64,000 bases of DNA from Paenibacillus sp. FSL H8-0537 (GCF_038051995.1 NZ_CP150290.1:5927001-5991000), one strand, 5' to 3'. Shown: positions 23,843 through 33,104, counted from the first letter of the stretch. Notes: generated from the letters alone by a model not told the origin. A program made the numbers and translations.

Positions 23843-25312
23843 CTAACCGATATATAGCGGAAAATAGACCTTGAACGTCGTTCCATCCTCGCTCGACCTG
23901 ACTAGCACAAGCTCACCCTGCTGCGCCTCAGCAAGCTGCTTAACGAGCGATAGGCCGAGCCCTGTTCCTCCCGAAATACGGGAGCGGTCGCGGTTGACCG
24001 TATAGAAGGGCTCGAAAATTTTGTCATGCGCTTCCGCCGGAATGCCGATGCCCGTATCCCGCACCACCACATTGGCCCGATTTCCGTCCACATGCAGCGC
24101 AACCTCAATCTGTCCGCCAGGACGATTATATTTAATGGCATTATCAATTAAGTTGATGAATATTTGCATCAGGCTCTCCCGATCCGCCCAGATAACAGCA
24201 GGCTCCAGCTGCGTATGCAGCATCAAATCAAATTTTGCCGCCTTGCCCTGCATGCGCGTGCACAAATCCAGCAGCAGCTCATCGAGCTTCAGCACCTCTG
24301 CCTGCTGCTCAAATTCATACTTTTCCAGCGCCGCCAAATGCAGCACCTTCTCAACCATATCGTACAGCCGCCCGGATTCCTTTCCCATGCTTTGAATGGC
24401 CTCATCTATGAGCTTCGGATCATCGCGGTACATATCCAGCAAATCCACATACGCTCGAATCGACGTGAGCGGCGTCTTGAACTCGTGGCTGATATTGCCG
24501 ATGAATTGCTTCTGCTGCTGCTCCAATTGCTGCAGCTTATGGATGGCGAGCGTAAGCTTGCGCTGCTCCTCCTTCATTTCCTCAATATGGCGTTCAATGG
24601 CGCTGCTCATGAAAAAAATATCCTGGCTTAAGTCGCCCAGCTCATCGCGCCTGCGAACGGGATTTTGCCGCAAATACCGCCCTTCGCGAATGCTGCCTGC
24701 TGCACTTCTCAGCCGGGAAATGACAGCGGCAAGCCTATAAAAATACCCATAGCCCATGACCGCCCCTGCCACCACGGCAATAATGCCCGCAGTTTGAAAC
24801 AGCTCGCGGATCGTCTGGGCGAACTGATGGTCATTTTTCAACGAGTAATGGAAGCTGACAACGCCAAGCAATCCGTCCTCGCCCTGCAAAGGTGCAAAAT
24901 AAATCAAGGAATCTCCCGCCGTTTGATAGGCGATTTTGCCGTTAAGGGCGTATTGCAGCGTATCGGACAAATTTGCTCCTTTTTCTCCGCCAACGGGAAT
25001 GGAGCTGCCGGCTTCTTTGCCCTGCGTGTCATAGAGCGTCGTCTGCATGCCGCTGATCATAGAGATATAGAGAGCGAGCCGCTGCCCTCTTAACGGCATA
25101 AAGGATTCGCGCGCAAGCTGCGGTTCGCTAGTAGCGAAGCTTTGGCGAACGTATTGTGCCGCTACCTCGCTCTGCTTGGCCAGCAGCTTCTCGGTTCGCT
25201 CCTGCTGATCGCGCTCGATTCCGCTTTGCACCATCATGCTCAGTACGCTCACGGTGAGCGCCAGCAGCACGACCAGCACAATGCTCATCCGCAGCTTCAA
25301 GCTGATTCTCAT
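23843..25312 (-). CDS. sensor histidine kinase
   Basis: 489-residue membrane kinase that phosphorylates the adjacent response regulator. Two transmembrane helices (about 9-29 and 170-192) flank an extracytoplasmic sensor domain. HAMP follows (about 193-245), then the phosphoacceptor motif FIGNISHEFKTPLTSIRAY near 270, the N box (LIDNAIKYNRPGG), the G1 box (VVRDTGIGIP) and the G2 box (SGGTGLGLSLVKQLAEA). Complete. The start overlaps the response regulator stop by 4 bp. The signal sensed is unknown; the dCache-like sensor region gives no clear clue. Confidence 0.94.
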   Translation of the reverse strand: MRISLKLRMSIVLVVLLALTVSVLSMMVQSGIERDQQERTEKLLAKQSEVAAQYVRQSFATSEPQLARESFMPLRGQRLALYISMISGMQTTLYDTQGKEAGSSIPVGGEKGANLSDTLQYALNGKIAYQTAGDSLIYFAPLQGEDGLLGVVSFHYSLKNDHQFAQTIRELFQTAGIIAVVAGAVMGYGYFYRLAAVISRLRSAAGSIREGRYLRQNPVRRRDELGDLSQDIFFMSSAIERHIEEMKEEQRKLTLAIHKLQQLEQQQKQFIGNISHEFKTPLTSIRAYVDLLDMYRDDPKLIDEAIQSMGKESGRLYDMVEKVLHLAALEKYEFEQQAEVLKLDELLLDLCTRMQGKAAKFDLMLHTQLEPAVIWADRESLMQIFINLIDNAIKYNRPGGQIEVALHVDGNRANVVVRDTGIGIPAEAHDKIFEPFYTVNRDRSRISGGTGLGLSLVKQLAEAQQGELVLVRSSEDGTTFKVYFPLYIG

Positions 25313-26058
25313 GACGGCTCACCGGATTGCCCCGGCTCACTCGTTTTTATCGACGCTCCTGCCTTTGAAGCTTTGTAGCCGATGCCATAGACGGTCTGGA
25401 GCAGCGTCTGGCTTGAATCGCCAAGCTTTTTTCGCAGCCGCTGGATATGAATGTCTACCGTGCGCGTCCCGCCCGCGTATTCCATATCCCAAACCAGATC
25501 AAGCAGCTCCTCACGGGTATACACCCGTTCGGGATGCGACAGCAGCAGCGCTGCGAGATCGAATTCCTTCGGCGTCAGCTCAAGCGCAGCACCTCCAGCT
25601 GTTATGAGCCGCTGCTGCATATGCAAGCGAATGCTGCCCAGCTCATACACATCTGACTCCTCCTCACGTCCAGCCAGCTTCTGGGTGCGCCGCATCAGCG
25701 CCTTCGCTCTGGCGACAAGCTCACGCAAATCAAACGGCTTCGTCATATAATCGTCGGCTCCCAGCTCAAGACCCAGCACCTTGTCGACGATGTCATTTTT
25801 GACTGTGAGCAAAATAATGCCGACGCCATGACGATTTTCCAGCTTCCGGCATACTTCATAGCCGTTCATGCGCGGCATCATAACGTCCAAAATAATGACA
25901 TGCGGCTGGAAAACAGCGACTTTCTCCAGCGCCTCTACCCCATCGCCAGCCGTCTCGACCAAATAGCCCTCGCGTCTGAACGCGTATGCAACGGCGCTGA
26001 CGATACTCGCTTCATCGTCCACGACCAATATTTTTTTATCTATCATTTGACCTGTCAT
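25309..26058 (-). CDS. OmpR/PhoB-family response regulator
   Basis: 249-residue DNA-binding regulator. The receiver domain (about 7-120) has the acidic pair VVDDEAS, phospho-Asp in IILDVMMPRMNGYEV and the conserved Lys in LTVKND. The C-terminal winged helix (about 145-240) has ELTPKEFDLAALLLSHP and RTVDIHIQRLRKKLGD. GGGGGGAG lies 9 bp before the ATG. First gene of the operon with the kinase. The motif at 26143 is a direct repeat, AACTTGT-TTCC-AACTTGT, with 11-bp spacing as is usual for OmpR-type sites, which suggests autoregulation. Confidence 0.94.
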   Translation of the reverse strand: MTGQMIDKKILVVDDEASIVSAVAYAFRREGYLVETAGDGVEALEKVAVFQPHVIILDVMMPRMNGYEVCRKLENRHGVGIILLTVKNDIVDKVLGLELGADDYMTKPFDLRELVARAKALMRRTQKLAGREEESDVYELGSIRLHMQQRLITAGGAALELTPKEFDLAALLLSHPERVYTREELLDLVWDMEYAGGTRTVDIHIQRLRKKLGDSSQTLLQTVYGIGYKASKAGASIKTSEPGQSGEPS

Positions 26059-26142
26059 GCGTAACCGCTCCCCCCGCGCCTGTCTAACCCATATTACCCT
26101 TTAACACCTAGCATAATGCAGCGGTGCATCGCCAATATATCG

Positions 26143-26164
26143 AACTTGTTTCCAACTTGTAAAC
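26143..26164 (-). promoter_or_regulatory. candidate response-regulator site (direct repeat)
   Basis: AACTTGT repeated with an 11-bp period (26143-26160), within the 22-bp motif AACTTGTTTC...TGTAAAC shared with 23809-23830. It is 85-106 bp upstream of the response regulator start. Confidence 0.55.
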
Positions 26165-26198
26165 AACGGTGCATCACACACTTAAAAAAATGAAATAG

Positions 26199-26227
26199 TT
26201 GGGTTTACCCAATTGGTTTAGGGTAAG
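26199..26227 (+). promoter_or_regulatory. overlapping inverted repeats before the SDR gene
   Basis: TTGGGT-TT-ACCCAA (26199-26212) and TTTACCC...GGGTAAG (26204-26227) share an arm. They lie about 85-110 bp before the SDR start and look like an operator of an unidentified repressor. Confidence 0.4.
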
Positions 26228-26310
26228 AGAAATTAGATCATCTTAACAGAATACGGATTTGCAGGGTTTGTTCCCTGAACATAATTATACATTGCGGGAG
26301 GGTTTCGATA

Positions 26311-27123
26311 ATGGCGAATGAACAAACGAAGACTGGCAGCGGCAGACTGGCGGGCAAAGCTGCCCTAATCACCGGAGCCGGCTCCGGTATCGGCCGTGCG
26401 GCGGCACTGCTGTTCGCCAAGGAAGGTGCCAATCTGGCACTGCTTGATGTGAATGAGGATGGGCTCGCTACAGTCAAGGTGGAGGCAGAAGCTTTCGGCG
26501 TCACCTGCGCAACAGCCGTGACCGATATTTCAAGCGAGGAAGCCATCGAAGCGGCTTATAAAATCGCGCTAGACAAGCTGGGCCAGCTCGACATCGTTTA
26601 TGCCAATGCCGGCATTAACGGTTCCATGGCTCCCATTGAGCTAATGAAGCTGGAGGATTGGAGCAAGACGATTAACATTAACTTAAACGGCACGTTTCTG
26701 ACCGTGAAGCATGCTATTCCAGCGCTCAAGGAAAAGGGCGGCAGCATTTTGATTACGAGCTCCATTAATGGCAACCGCGTCTTCTCGAATATCGGATTCA
26801 GCGCATACAGCAGCACGAAGGCGGCCCAGGTCGCATTCACACAGATGGCGGCGCTGGAGCTGGCCAATTACCGCATTCGCGTTAATGCCATTTGCCCCGG
26901 CTCGATTAAGACGAATATTGATAAAAGCACGAAACGCTCGCCCTATTTGGAGGAGGTGCAAATTCCGGTCAACTTCCCTGAAGGCGATCAGCCGCTGGAG
27001 AAAGGCCCTGGCTCGCCCGAGCAGGTCGCACAGCTTGCCCTGTTCCTCGGATCGGATGATTCGCATCATATTACGGGCACAACGGTTTACATTGACGGAG
27101 CGGAATCCTTGCTCCACGGCTAG
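26311..27123 (+). CDS. short-chain dehydrogenase/reductase
   Basis: 270-residue SDR oxidoreductase. NAD(P)-binding TGAGSGIGRAAA (about 21-32), the NAG motif (YANAGINGS), catalytic Ser in LITSSINGN, and Tyr/Lys in YSSTK (about 168-172) are present; the C-terminus ends in the ITGTTVYIDG motif. The substrate is not predictable. GGGAGGG is 8 bp before the ATG. A GH13 enzyme gene follows after 40 bp on the same strand, probably co-transcribed. Confidence 0.9.
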   Translation: MANEQTKTGSGRLAGKAALITGAGSGIGRAAALLFAKEGANLALLDVNEDGLATVKVEAEAFGVTCATAVTDISSEEAIEAAYKIALDKLGQLDIVYANAGINGSMAPIELMKLEDWSKTININLNGTFLTVKHAIPALKEKGGSILITSSINGNRVFSNIGFSAYSSTKAAQVAFTQMAALELANYRIRVNAICPGSIKTNIDKSTKRSPYLEEVQIPVNFPEGDQPLEKGPGSPEQVAQLALFLGSDDSHHITGTTVYIDGAESLLHG

Positions 27124-27163
27124 TTAGGCCAACCGCTTGATTGGAGAGGAGAAACGACTATTT

Positions 27164-28909
27164 ATGCTGAGAGAAGCCATTCACCACACCCCAAGCCACA
27201 AGTGGGCCTACGCCTATGATCTAAGCACCTATCACATTCGGCTGCGCACGCGAAAAAATGATGTGGAGGACGTCGTCATGGTCGCCGGAGACAAATACGA
27301 CTGGAACGGCAACCTCCAAGAAATTGTTATGGAAAAAATCGCCTCCGATCAGCTGTTTGATTATTGGGAAGGTGTTATTATTCCGAAATATAAACGCTTC
27401 TCCTATGGATTTCGCCTGCATGCCGGCACGGAAACGATATGGAAGATTGAAACCGGATTTTATGCGCAGCAGCCGACGCCTCCGGGCGGTTATTTTGAGG
27501 TGCCCTACATTCATGAGGTTGACTTATTCGATGCGCCAGACTGGGCGAAAAACGCGGTCTTTTATCAAATCATGGTGGACCGCTTCAATAACGGAAACAA
27601 GGAAAACGACCATGATTATGTCAGGCCATGGGGAGAAACGCCAGATATTCATTCGCATTTCGGCGGCGACATGCAGGGGATATTAGATAAGCTGGATTAC
27701 ATTAGCGACCTGGGCGTAAATTCCATTTATTTGACACCCCTATTCACTTCGCCTTCCAACCATAAATACGATACGGTTGATTATCACATGATTGATCCAC
27801 AGTTCGGCGATTTAGAGCTGCTTAAGAAGCTGGTTGACGAGTGCCATAAGCGCAGCATTCGTGTCGTGCTCGATGCGGTGTTCAACCATGTGAGCGAGCA
27901 GTTCCCCCACTTTCAGGATGTGCTGAAACACGGAGAAAAGTCCAAATACAAGGACTGGTTCCATCTGAATCACTTTCCGGTGGCTGTTCAGGATGGCAAG
28001 GCGAACTATGATACGTTCGGCTTTTATGGCAACATGCCCAAGCTTAACACCGCCAATCCTGAAGTGAAAAAATATTTGCTCGACGTCGCCGTCCATTGGA
28101 TTCGCGAAGCGGACATTGACGGCTGGCGGCTCGATGTCGCCGACGAAATCGACCATCATTTCTGGCGGGAGTTCCGCGGCGCAGTCAAGGCCGTGAAGTA
28201 TGACACCTACATTATCGGCGAGGTGTGGGGAGATGCGCTGCGCTGGCTGCAAGGCGACCAATTCGATTCGTCGATGAACTATCCCTTTACGAACAGCGTG
28301 CTCGATTTTTTCTCCAGCAACGACAGACACGCATCGGATTTTGCCGAGGAGGTAAACCGCCTGCTCATGCGTTATCCGCAGCAGACGAACGAAGCGCTGC
28401 TGAACCTGCTGTCGAGCCATGACATTCCGCGCTCCTTGACCAGAATGGGCGGCGATAAACGGCGGGCGAAGCTGGCGGCCGTGTTTATGATGACGTCGAT
28501 GGGCGTACCTTGCGTCTTCTACGGCGATGAAGTTGGGATTCAAGGCGGCGGCGACCCCGATTGCCGCAAATGCATGGAATGGGATGAGGCCAAGCAGGAT
28601 CGGGATTTGCATGATTTTTATCGAATCATCATTTCGCTCCGTAAAAAGCATGAGGCGCTGCGCTGCGGCCGCTTCCGTTTCCTCCAGGCGAGCAGCGAGA
28701 AAGGCACCTTCGTCTATGAGCGGATGAACAATAAGCAGCATTTCACCATTTGGATGAACAATACGGAGGAGGATGTATTTCTCGCCCACCCCATGCTGGC
28801 TGGCGGTTGGCGTGATTCGCTCACCGAGGAAGAAGTGGCGACATTCGAGGAACAGCTCCGCATTGAGCTTGAGCCGATGGGCTACCGGATTTTGTACCGG
28901 AACATTTGA
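27164..28909 (+). CDS. GH13 alpha-glucan hydrolase (neopullulanase/cyclomaltodextrinase type)
   Basis: About 581-residue intracellular enzyme acting on maltodextrins, cyclodextrins or pullulan-type glucans. An N-terminal CBM34-like domain (about 1-115) precedes the (beta/alpha)8 catalytic domain. The four conserved regions are visible: DAVFNH, GWRLDVADEI with the nucleophile Asp, IIGEVW with the acid/base Glu, and LSSHDIPR with the transition-state Asp. No signal peptide. ATG at 27164, 12 bp after GAGGAG. It lies upstream of the glycogen genes, in line with storage glucan turnover. Its transcript terminator is split by the IS element that follows. Confidence 0.93.
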   Translation: MLREAIHHTPSHKWAYAYDLSTYHIRLRTRKNDVEDVVMVAGDKYDWNGNLQEIVMEKIASDQLFDYWEGVIIPKYKRFSYGFRLHAGTETIWKIETGFYAQQPTPPGGYFEVPYIHEVDLFDAPDWAKNAVFYQIMVDRFNNGNKENDHDYVRPWGETPDIHSHFGGDMQGILDKLDYISDLGVNSIYLTPLFTSPSNHKYDTVDYHMIDPQFGDLELLKKLVDECHKRSIRVVLDAVFNHVSEQFPHFQDVLKHGEKSKYKDWFHLNHFPVAVQDGKANYDTFGFYGNMPKLNTANPEVKKYLLDVAVHWIREADIDGWRLDVADEIDHHFWREFRGAVKAVKYDTYIIGEVWGDALRWLQGDQFDSSMNYPFTNSVLDFFSSNDRHASDFAEEVNRLLMRYPQQTNEALLNLLSSHDIPRSLTRMGGDKRRAKLAAVFMMTSMGVPCVFYGDEVGIQGGGDPDCRKCMEWDEAKQDRDLHDFYRIIISLRKKHEALRCGRFRFLQASSEKGTFVYERMNNKQHFTIWMNNTEEDVFLAHPMLAGGWRDSLTEEEVATFEEQLRIELEPMGYRILYRNI

Positions 28910-28914
28910 AGCAG

Positions 28915-28968
28915 CTTGCATAGGACTTGCATAGGACTTGCATAGGACTTGAACAGGGCTTGCATAGG
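28915..28968. repeat. 11-bp tandem repeat after the GH13 gene
   Basis: Five units of 11 bp (CTTGCATAGGA type), the fourth diverged, immediately after the stop codon. It has the same period as the array at 7141-7236 but an unrelated sequence. Confidence 0.85.
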
Positions 28969-29030
28969 CAGCAAAAAAAGGACAGGCATCGGATTTTCGA
29001 GGCCACTGAAAAAGTCCACACCTTAGAAAT

Positions 29031-29068
29031 AGAATACCTTTCCTCGATTTTGCGAGGAAGGGTATTCT
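29031..29068 (+). terminator. hairpin inside the left end of the IS
   Basis: AGAATACC-TTCCTCG pairs with CGAGGAA-GGTATTCT around ATTTTG, followed by GTTTTG. Such hairpins near IS ends shield the transposase from outside transcription. Confidence 0.7.
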
Positions 29069-29112
29069 GTTTTGCTGTATAATAGCTGTAATAATTCTAG
29101 GCGGTGTCTCGG

Positions 29113-30573
29113 ATGATTTCAAATCAACAAACTCTTAACCTCAGCCCGTATGTGGGAATTTACGATATAGTTGTACCTAAAGATAATATGCTCCGCCAAA
29201 TTATTGACCTTGTTGATTTTTCTTTTGTCCATGAAGAATTACAAAATAAATATTGCCTTGATAACGGTCGCAATGCAGTACCTCCTATACGTATGTTCAA
29301 ATATTTATTATTGAAATCTATTTTCGATGTATCCGATGTGGATGTTGTAGAACGATCGAAATATGACATGTCTTTTAAATATTTCTTGGATATGGCGCCG
29401 GAAGATGGCGTCATTAATTCGAGTTCTTTAACGAAGTTTCGAAAACTTCGTTTGAAAGATGTAAACCTACTAGACATACTTATTCAAAAAACAGTAGCGA
29501 TTGCATTGGAAAAAGAAATCATAAAAAGTACCGCGATTATTGTAGACGCCACACATTCAAAAGCGCGTTACAATCAAAAATCACCCAAAGAGATTTTAAT
29601 GGAGAAGTCCAAGCTGCTACGAAAAGCCGTTTATCAAATGGATGAAAAGATGAAAGATAAATTCCCTTCAAAAACAACAACAAACAAATTGGAAGATGAA
29701 TTGGACTATTGCCGAAAAGTCATTCAGGCTGTGGAAAAGGAAGAAAAGATTCGCGAATACCCAAAAGTAAAAGAAAAGCTGAACTATTTAAAAGAAATCG
29801 TAGAAGATCACGAAGAGCATCTTCAATTCGCAAATGATCCGGATGCACGTTTAGGTCACAAAACAGCCGACTCCTCTTTCTTCGGATATAAAACACATCT
29901 TGCAATGAATGAAGAACGAATCATTACAGCAGCGGTGATTACGACGGGTGAAAAGAATGATGGAAAACAACTTCAAACTCTCATCGAAAAAAGTCATGAC
30001 ACAGGTATGAAGATCGATACCGTTATTGGAGATGCAGCCTATTCTGAAAAAGATAATATTCAGTATGCCAATCACAACGAATTACAATTAATATCAAAAT
30101 TAAACCCTAATATCACACAAGGAACTCGTAAAAAAGAAGAGGAATTTGAGTTTAATAAAGATGCAGGTATGTACGTTTGTAAAGCTGGACATATGGCGAT
30201 TCAAAGAGCGCGCACAGGTAAGAAAGGTATGAATAATAACCAAAAGAATACCTACATGTTTGACATTGAAAAATGCAAAGTATGTCCAATGAAAGACGGG
30301 TGCTATAAAGAAGGTGCGAAAAGTAAAACCTATTCTGTAACCATCAAATCCACCGAACATAAGGAACATGAGGCATTTCAAAATAGTGATGATTTCAAGG
30401 AGAAATCGAAAGAACGTTATAAAATTGAAGCGAAAAACAGTGAACTCAAGCATAGACACGGGTATGATGTTGCATCGTCCTCGGGTCTTGTTGGCATGCA
30501 AATGCAAGGTGCCATGGCCATATTTTCTGTTAATCTCAAGCGAATCATTACACTCATGAAAGATTCAAAGTAA
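29113..30573 (+). CDS. IS1182-family transposase
   Basis: About 486-residue DDE transposase. The N-terminal DUF772-type region (LRQIIDLVDFSFVHEELQNKY, PPIRMFKYLLLKSIFDVSD) is followed by a DDE domain with Asp in STAIIVDATHSKARY, a coiled-coil insertion (about 165-235), Asp in IDTVIGDAAYSEKDN and Glu in ERYKIEAKNSELKHRHGYD. A Cys-rich stretch (CKVCPMKDGC) lies in between, as usual in the family. Codon use is AT-rich, unlike the neighbours. ATG at 29113 follows AGGCGG. Complete. Confidence 0.93.
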   Translation: MISNQQTLNLSPYVGIYDIVVPKDNMLRQIIDLVDFSFVHEELQNKYCLDNGRNAVPPIRMFKYLLLKSIFDVSDVDVVERSKYDMSFKYFLDMAPEDGVINSSSLTKFRKLRLKDVNLLDILIQKTVAIALEKEIIKSTAIIVDATHSKARYNQKSPKEILMEKSKLLRKAVYQMDEKMKDKFPSKTTTNKLEDELDYCRKVIQAVEKEEKIREYPKVKEKLNYLKEIVEDHEEHLQFANDPDARLGHKTADSSFFGYKTHLAMNEERIITAAVITTGEKNDGKQLQTLIEKSHDTGMKIDTVIGDAAYSEKDNIQYANHNELQLISKLNPNITQGTRKKEEEFEFNKDAGMYVCKAGHMAIQRARTGKKGMNNNQKNTYMFDIEKCKVCPMKDGCYKEGAKSKTYSVTIKSTEHKEHEAFQNSDDFKEKSKERYKIEAKNSELKHRHGYDVASSSGLVGMQMQGAMAIFSVNLKRIITLMKDSK

Positions 30574-30585
30574 AAGAATAAAGAG

Positions 30586-30630
30586 AAAGGCGATATTCCG
30601 TTCCAATGTGAACGAAATTTCGCCTTTTTG
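30586..30630 (+). terminator. transposase terminator
   Basis: AAAGGCGA...TCGCCTTTTT with interrupted inner pairing (ATTCCGTT / AACGAAAT). Confidence 0.75.
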
Positions 30631-30712
30631 ATTTAAAACAAATCTTAACAAATTATAAACGTAAGTTTTTCAGTGGCCTCCGGATTTTCCGGCCTGTCCT
30701 TTTCTTTATAGC

Positions 30713-31594
30713 TTAATCGCACAGATGCGAAGCATACCGTCCGCCACGTCCCTGAATAAACAGAAATTGCACATGGGGCTGAAGCTTGCCGAGTGCGATT
30801 ACCTCATCCAAGGTCAGCATAGAATGGCGCAGCTTGAAATGAAAATGCGGCTGGCGGATAAAACGGTCAGACGCGAACAATGCTTCATAGCTTGCATAAG
30901 GAATCGCATCCTCCGGCACCTCATCGATCGTTTCAATCCGCTCAGAAAAGTCCAGCTGCCGCAATTCAGCATAATAGGGACACTCGGCGAGACGGGTAAT
31001 AAAGGATTCCTCTGAGAACCCTACCTGCAGCCTCAATTCGCGGAGCGGGTGGCCTTCAATCGCGAAAAAAGCTTCATCCGGCACAGTCGGCGTCTGGAAG
31101 GTGAGAACAGCTGGCATTTTAGCAAGCAGCTTCGTCACCATGCCATGCTCCTCATCATAGTCGCACCCGATAAAGCGGACGTTATGATCGCCTGAATCTG
31201 TGAGCTGCACGAGGAAGGAACGCAGAGCTGAAAACTCCGCCTCGGAATGAACAATACGCGAGAAATTCCATTCATTCATGCCGTTCGCCCCTTCATCAGG
31301 CCCCATGAAGGTGAGCGAAGCAAGATGAGGAGCAACGTCAGGCAAACAAATAAACTCCAGAAACTTTACAAAAGGATAGTTCGTCTCGTAGTCGAAATCA
31401 TCTGCCGCAATCGTCGGATTTTCATCATAGCCGACGCCATAAAACAGGAGCTCGTACTGATCGCCTACCTGGGCAAAGCTCACTTTAGCATCACGATAGG
31501 GCGACCAGACGGCATGATCCGGATCATAGCTTTGCTTAATGTCCATTTGATAATGGTAAATGCGCCTCTGCAGCTCCAATAAGCGCTCTATCAT
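30713..31594 (-). CDS. hypothetical protein, 293 aa
   Basis: Soluble protein without signal or membrane segments. I do not recognise a family. The N-terminal third (SFAQVGDQYELLFYGVGYDENPTIAADDFDYETNYPF) is acidic and aromatic, and the rest alternates Leu-rich strands in a way reminiscent of short leucine-rich-type solenoids (ALRSFLVQLTDSGDHNVRFIGC, HPLRELRLQVGFSEESFITRLAECPYYAELRQLDF). AAAGGAG precedes the ATG. It lies 31 bp downstream of glgA in the same direction, so it is probably the last gene of the glgBA transcript, whose terminator is now split by the IS. A role in glycogen metabolism is not implied by the sequence. Confidence 0.75.
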   Translation of the reverse strand: MIERLLELQRRIYHYQMDIKQSYDPDHAVWSPYRDAKVSFAQVGDQYELLFYGVGYDENPTIAADDFDYETNYPFVKFLEFICLPDVAPHLASLTFMGPDEGANGMNEWNFSRIVHSEAEFSALRSFLVQLTDSGDHNVRFIGCDYDEEHGMVTKLLAKMPAVLTFQTPTVPDEAFFAIEGHPLRELRLQVGFSEESFITRLAECPYYAELRQLDFSERIETIDEVPEDAIPYASYEALFASDRFIRQPHFHFKLRHSMLTLDEVIALGKLQPHVQFLFIQGRGGRYASHLCD

Positions 31595-31624
31595 CGGCGG
31601 TCACACTCCTTTTGTCCCGAAACT

Positions 31625-33055
31625 TTATTGAATCAGCTCTTTATACAGGGCTATGTATTGCTCGGCCGACGCTCCCCAGCTGTAATCGCCGGCAAAGGCG
31701 GCTGCAGTCAGCTTGCTTCGATGGGACTCATTCCACCAAATATGAATAGCATAACGAATCGTATTCAACATATCTCGGCTATTGTATTTGGCGAAGGAGA
31801 AGCCGTTGCCCTCTCCCGTCCACTCATTGTAGCTTTGAACGGTGTCCTTGAGCCCGCCAACCTCGCGGACGATAGGCAAGCTGCCGTAACGCAGCGCCAG
31901 AAGCTGACTAATTCCACATGGCTCGAATAAGGACGGCATGAGGAACATATCGGATGCCGCATAAATACGGCGGGCTATGCCATCATCAAAGCCGATCCAT
32001 GAAACCATTTTGCCTGGATAACGATACTGAGCGGCGCGGAACGCGTGCTCCAACTCGGGTTCACCAGTGCCAAGCAGCACAAGCTGTATATCCTCTGTTT
32101 GCAGCAGCTCGTCCAGCACTTCCAGCACAAGCGGCAGCCCTTTTTGATCCACAAGCCTGCCGACCATGCCGATGAGGGGAATCGCATCGTTGACCGGCAG
32201 TCCGAGCTCCTGCTGGAGTGCCGTTTTGTTTTGCTTTTTCAGCTTAAGGCTGTCCTTGTATGGGAATGGAATGAACGGATCGGTCTCCGGGTTGTAGCTG
32301 CGCGCATCGATGCCGTTAACAATTCCTAGGAGCCGCTCGCCTTTCGCCCGCAGCGTGCCATCCATGCCATAACCATATTCAGCTGTGCGGATTTCATTGG
32401 CATAGGTCGGGCTGACTGTCGTTACCCGGTCAGCAAGCTGAATGCCCGCCTTCATAAAGCTCACCGAACCATGATATTCGACTCCGTCCGGAGTGAACAT
32501 CTCATTTTGCAGCCCCAGCCAGTCGCCTAAAGCCTGATGAGGGTAGTTGCCCTGATATTGCAAATTATGAATGGTGAACACCGTCTTCACGTGGGAATAT
32601 TCCGGCCGATGCCAATAATGATGCTTGAGCAAAGCAGGAAGCATGCCCGTATGCCAATCATGGCAATGCAGCACATCCGGGATGAAGCCCATCACCGGCA
32701 GCGCATCAAGCACCGCCCGGCAGAAAAAAGCATAACGCTCGCCGTCATCCCCATAGCCATAAGCCGAGCCACGACGGAAATAATGCTCATTGTCGATAAA
32801 ATAATAAACGACGCCTTCATGGACAAGCTCCTTGATGCCGCAGTAAACATGGCGCCAGCCTACTGATACATAGATAAATCCAAGCTCCTTCATCTGCGCC
32901 CGATATACGTCCTTCACCGAAGCGTAAAGCGGCATAATGACGCGGACATCCGCGCCCTTCTCATTCAATGCTTCCGGCAGAGAGCCTGCTACATCAGCAA
33001 GGCCGCCCGTCTTCATAAATGGCACGCATTCCGCAGCCGCAAACAATACGTTCAT
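31625..33055 (-). CDS. glgA: glycogen synthase (ADP-glucose type)
   Basis: 476-residue GT5 glycosyltransferase that extends alpha-1,4-glucan from ADP-glucose. Signature N-terminal KTGGLADVAGSLPEAL (about 15-30), FTIHNLQYQGNYP, TVSPTYANEI, the acceptor/nucleotide segment GMVGRLVDQKG and the C-terminal FEPCGISQLLALRYG with its catalytic Glu. The ATG at 33055 is 9 bp after AGGGG; an ATG nine bases earlier abuts that site. It follows glgB by about 50 bp in the same operon, and glgC is divergent. Confidence 0.95.
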   Translation of the reverse strand: MNVLFAAAECVPFMKTGGLADVAGSLPEALNEKGADVRVIMPLYASVKDVYRAQMKELGFIYVSVGWRHVYCGIKELVHEGVVYYFIDNEHYFRRGSAYGYGDDGERYAFFCRAVLDALPVMGFIPDVLHCHDWHTGMLPALLKHHYWHRPEYSHVKTVFTIHNLQYQGNYPHQALGDWLGLQNEMFTPDGVEYHGSVSFMKAGIQLADRVTTVSPTYANEIRTAEYGYGMDGTLRAKGERLLGIVNGIDARSYNPETDPFIPFPYKDSLKLKKQNKTALQQELGLPVNDAIPLIGMVGRLVDQKGLPLVLEVLDELLQTEDIQLVLLGTGEPELEHAFRAAQYRYPGKMVSWIGFDDGIARRIYAASDMFLMPSLFEPCGISQLLALRYGSLPIVREVGGLKDTVQSYNEWTGEGNGFSFAKYNSRDMLNTIRYAIHIWWNESHRSKLTAAAFAGDYSWGASAEQYIALYKELIQ

Positions 33056-33104
33056 GCTTTTCATCCCCTGCTCTTTGGTTTCATAATGCTGCAATGCCGA
33101 TCTA

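Larger units (their letters stand above)
28999..30680 (+). mobile_element. IS1182-type insertion sequence, complete
   Basis: 1682-bp element with 15-bp terminal inverted repeats GAGGCCACTGAAAAA / TTTTTCAGTGGCCTC, flanked by a 9-bp direct repeat CGGATTTTC (28990-28998 and 30681-30689). It carries one AT-rich transposase gene and internal hairpins at both ends. The flanks rejoin as GGACAGGC-loop-GCCTGTCC followed by TTTTC, so the element sits in the loop of a former bidirectional terminator between the GH13 gene and the gene at 30713. Intact and possibly recent. Confidence 0.92.

Noticed and set aside
27812..29122. 436-residue ORF antisense to the GH13 gene
   Set aside because: It lies opposite a clear GH13 gene with all conserved regions, runs into the IS element, and its sequence shows no domain; a codon-bias shadow.
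28990..30689. Larger genomic island around the IS element
   Set aside because: The flanks rejoin exactly after removal of the IS and one target repeat, and no integrase, tRNA or phage gene is nearby.
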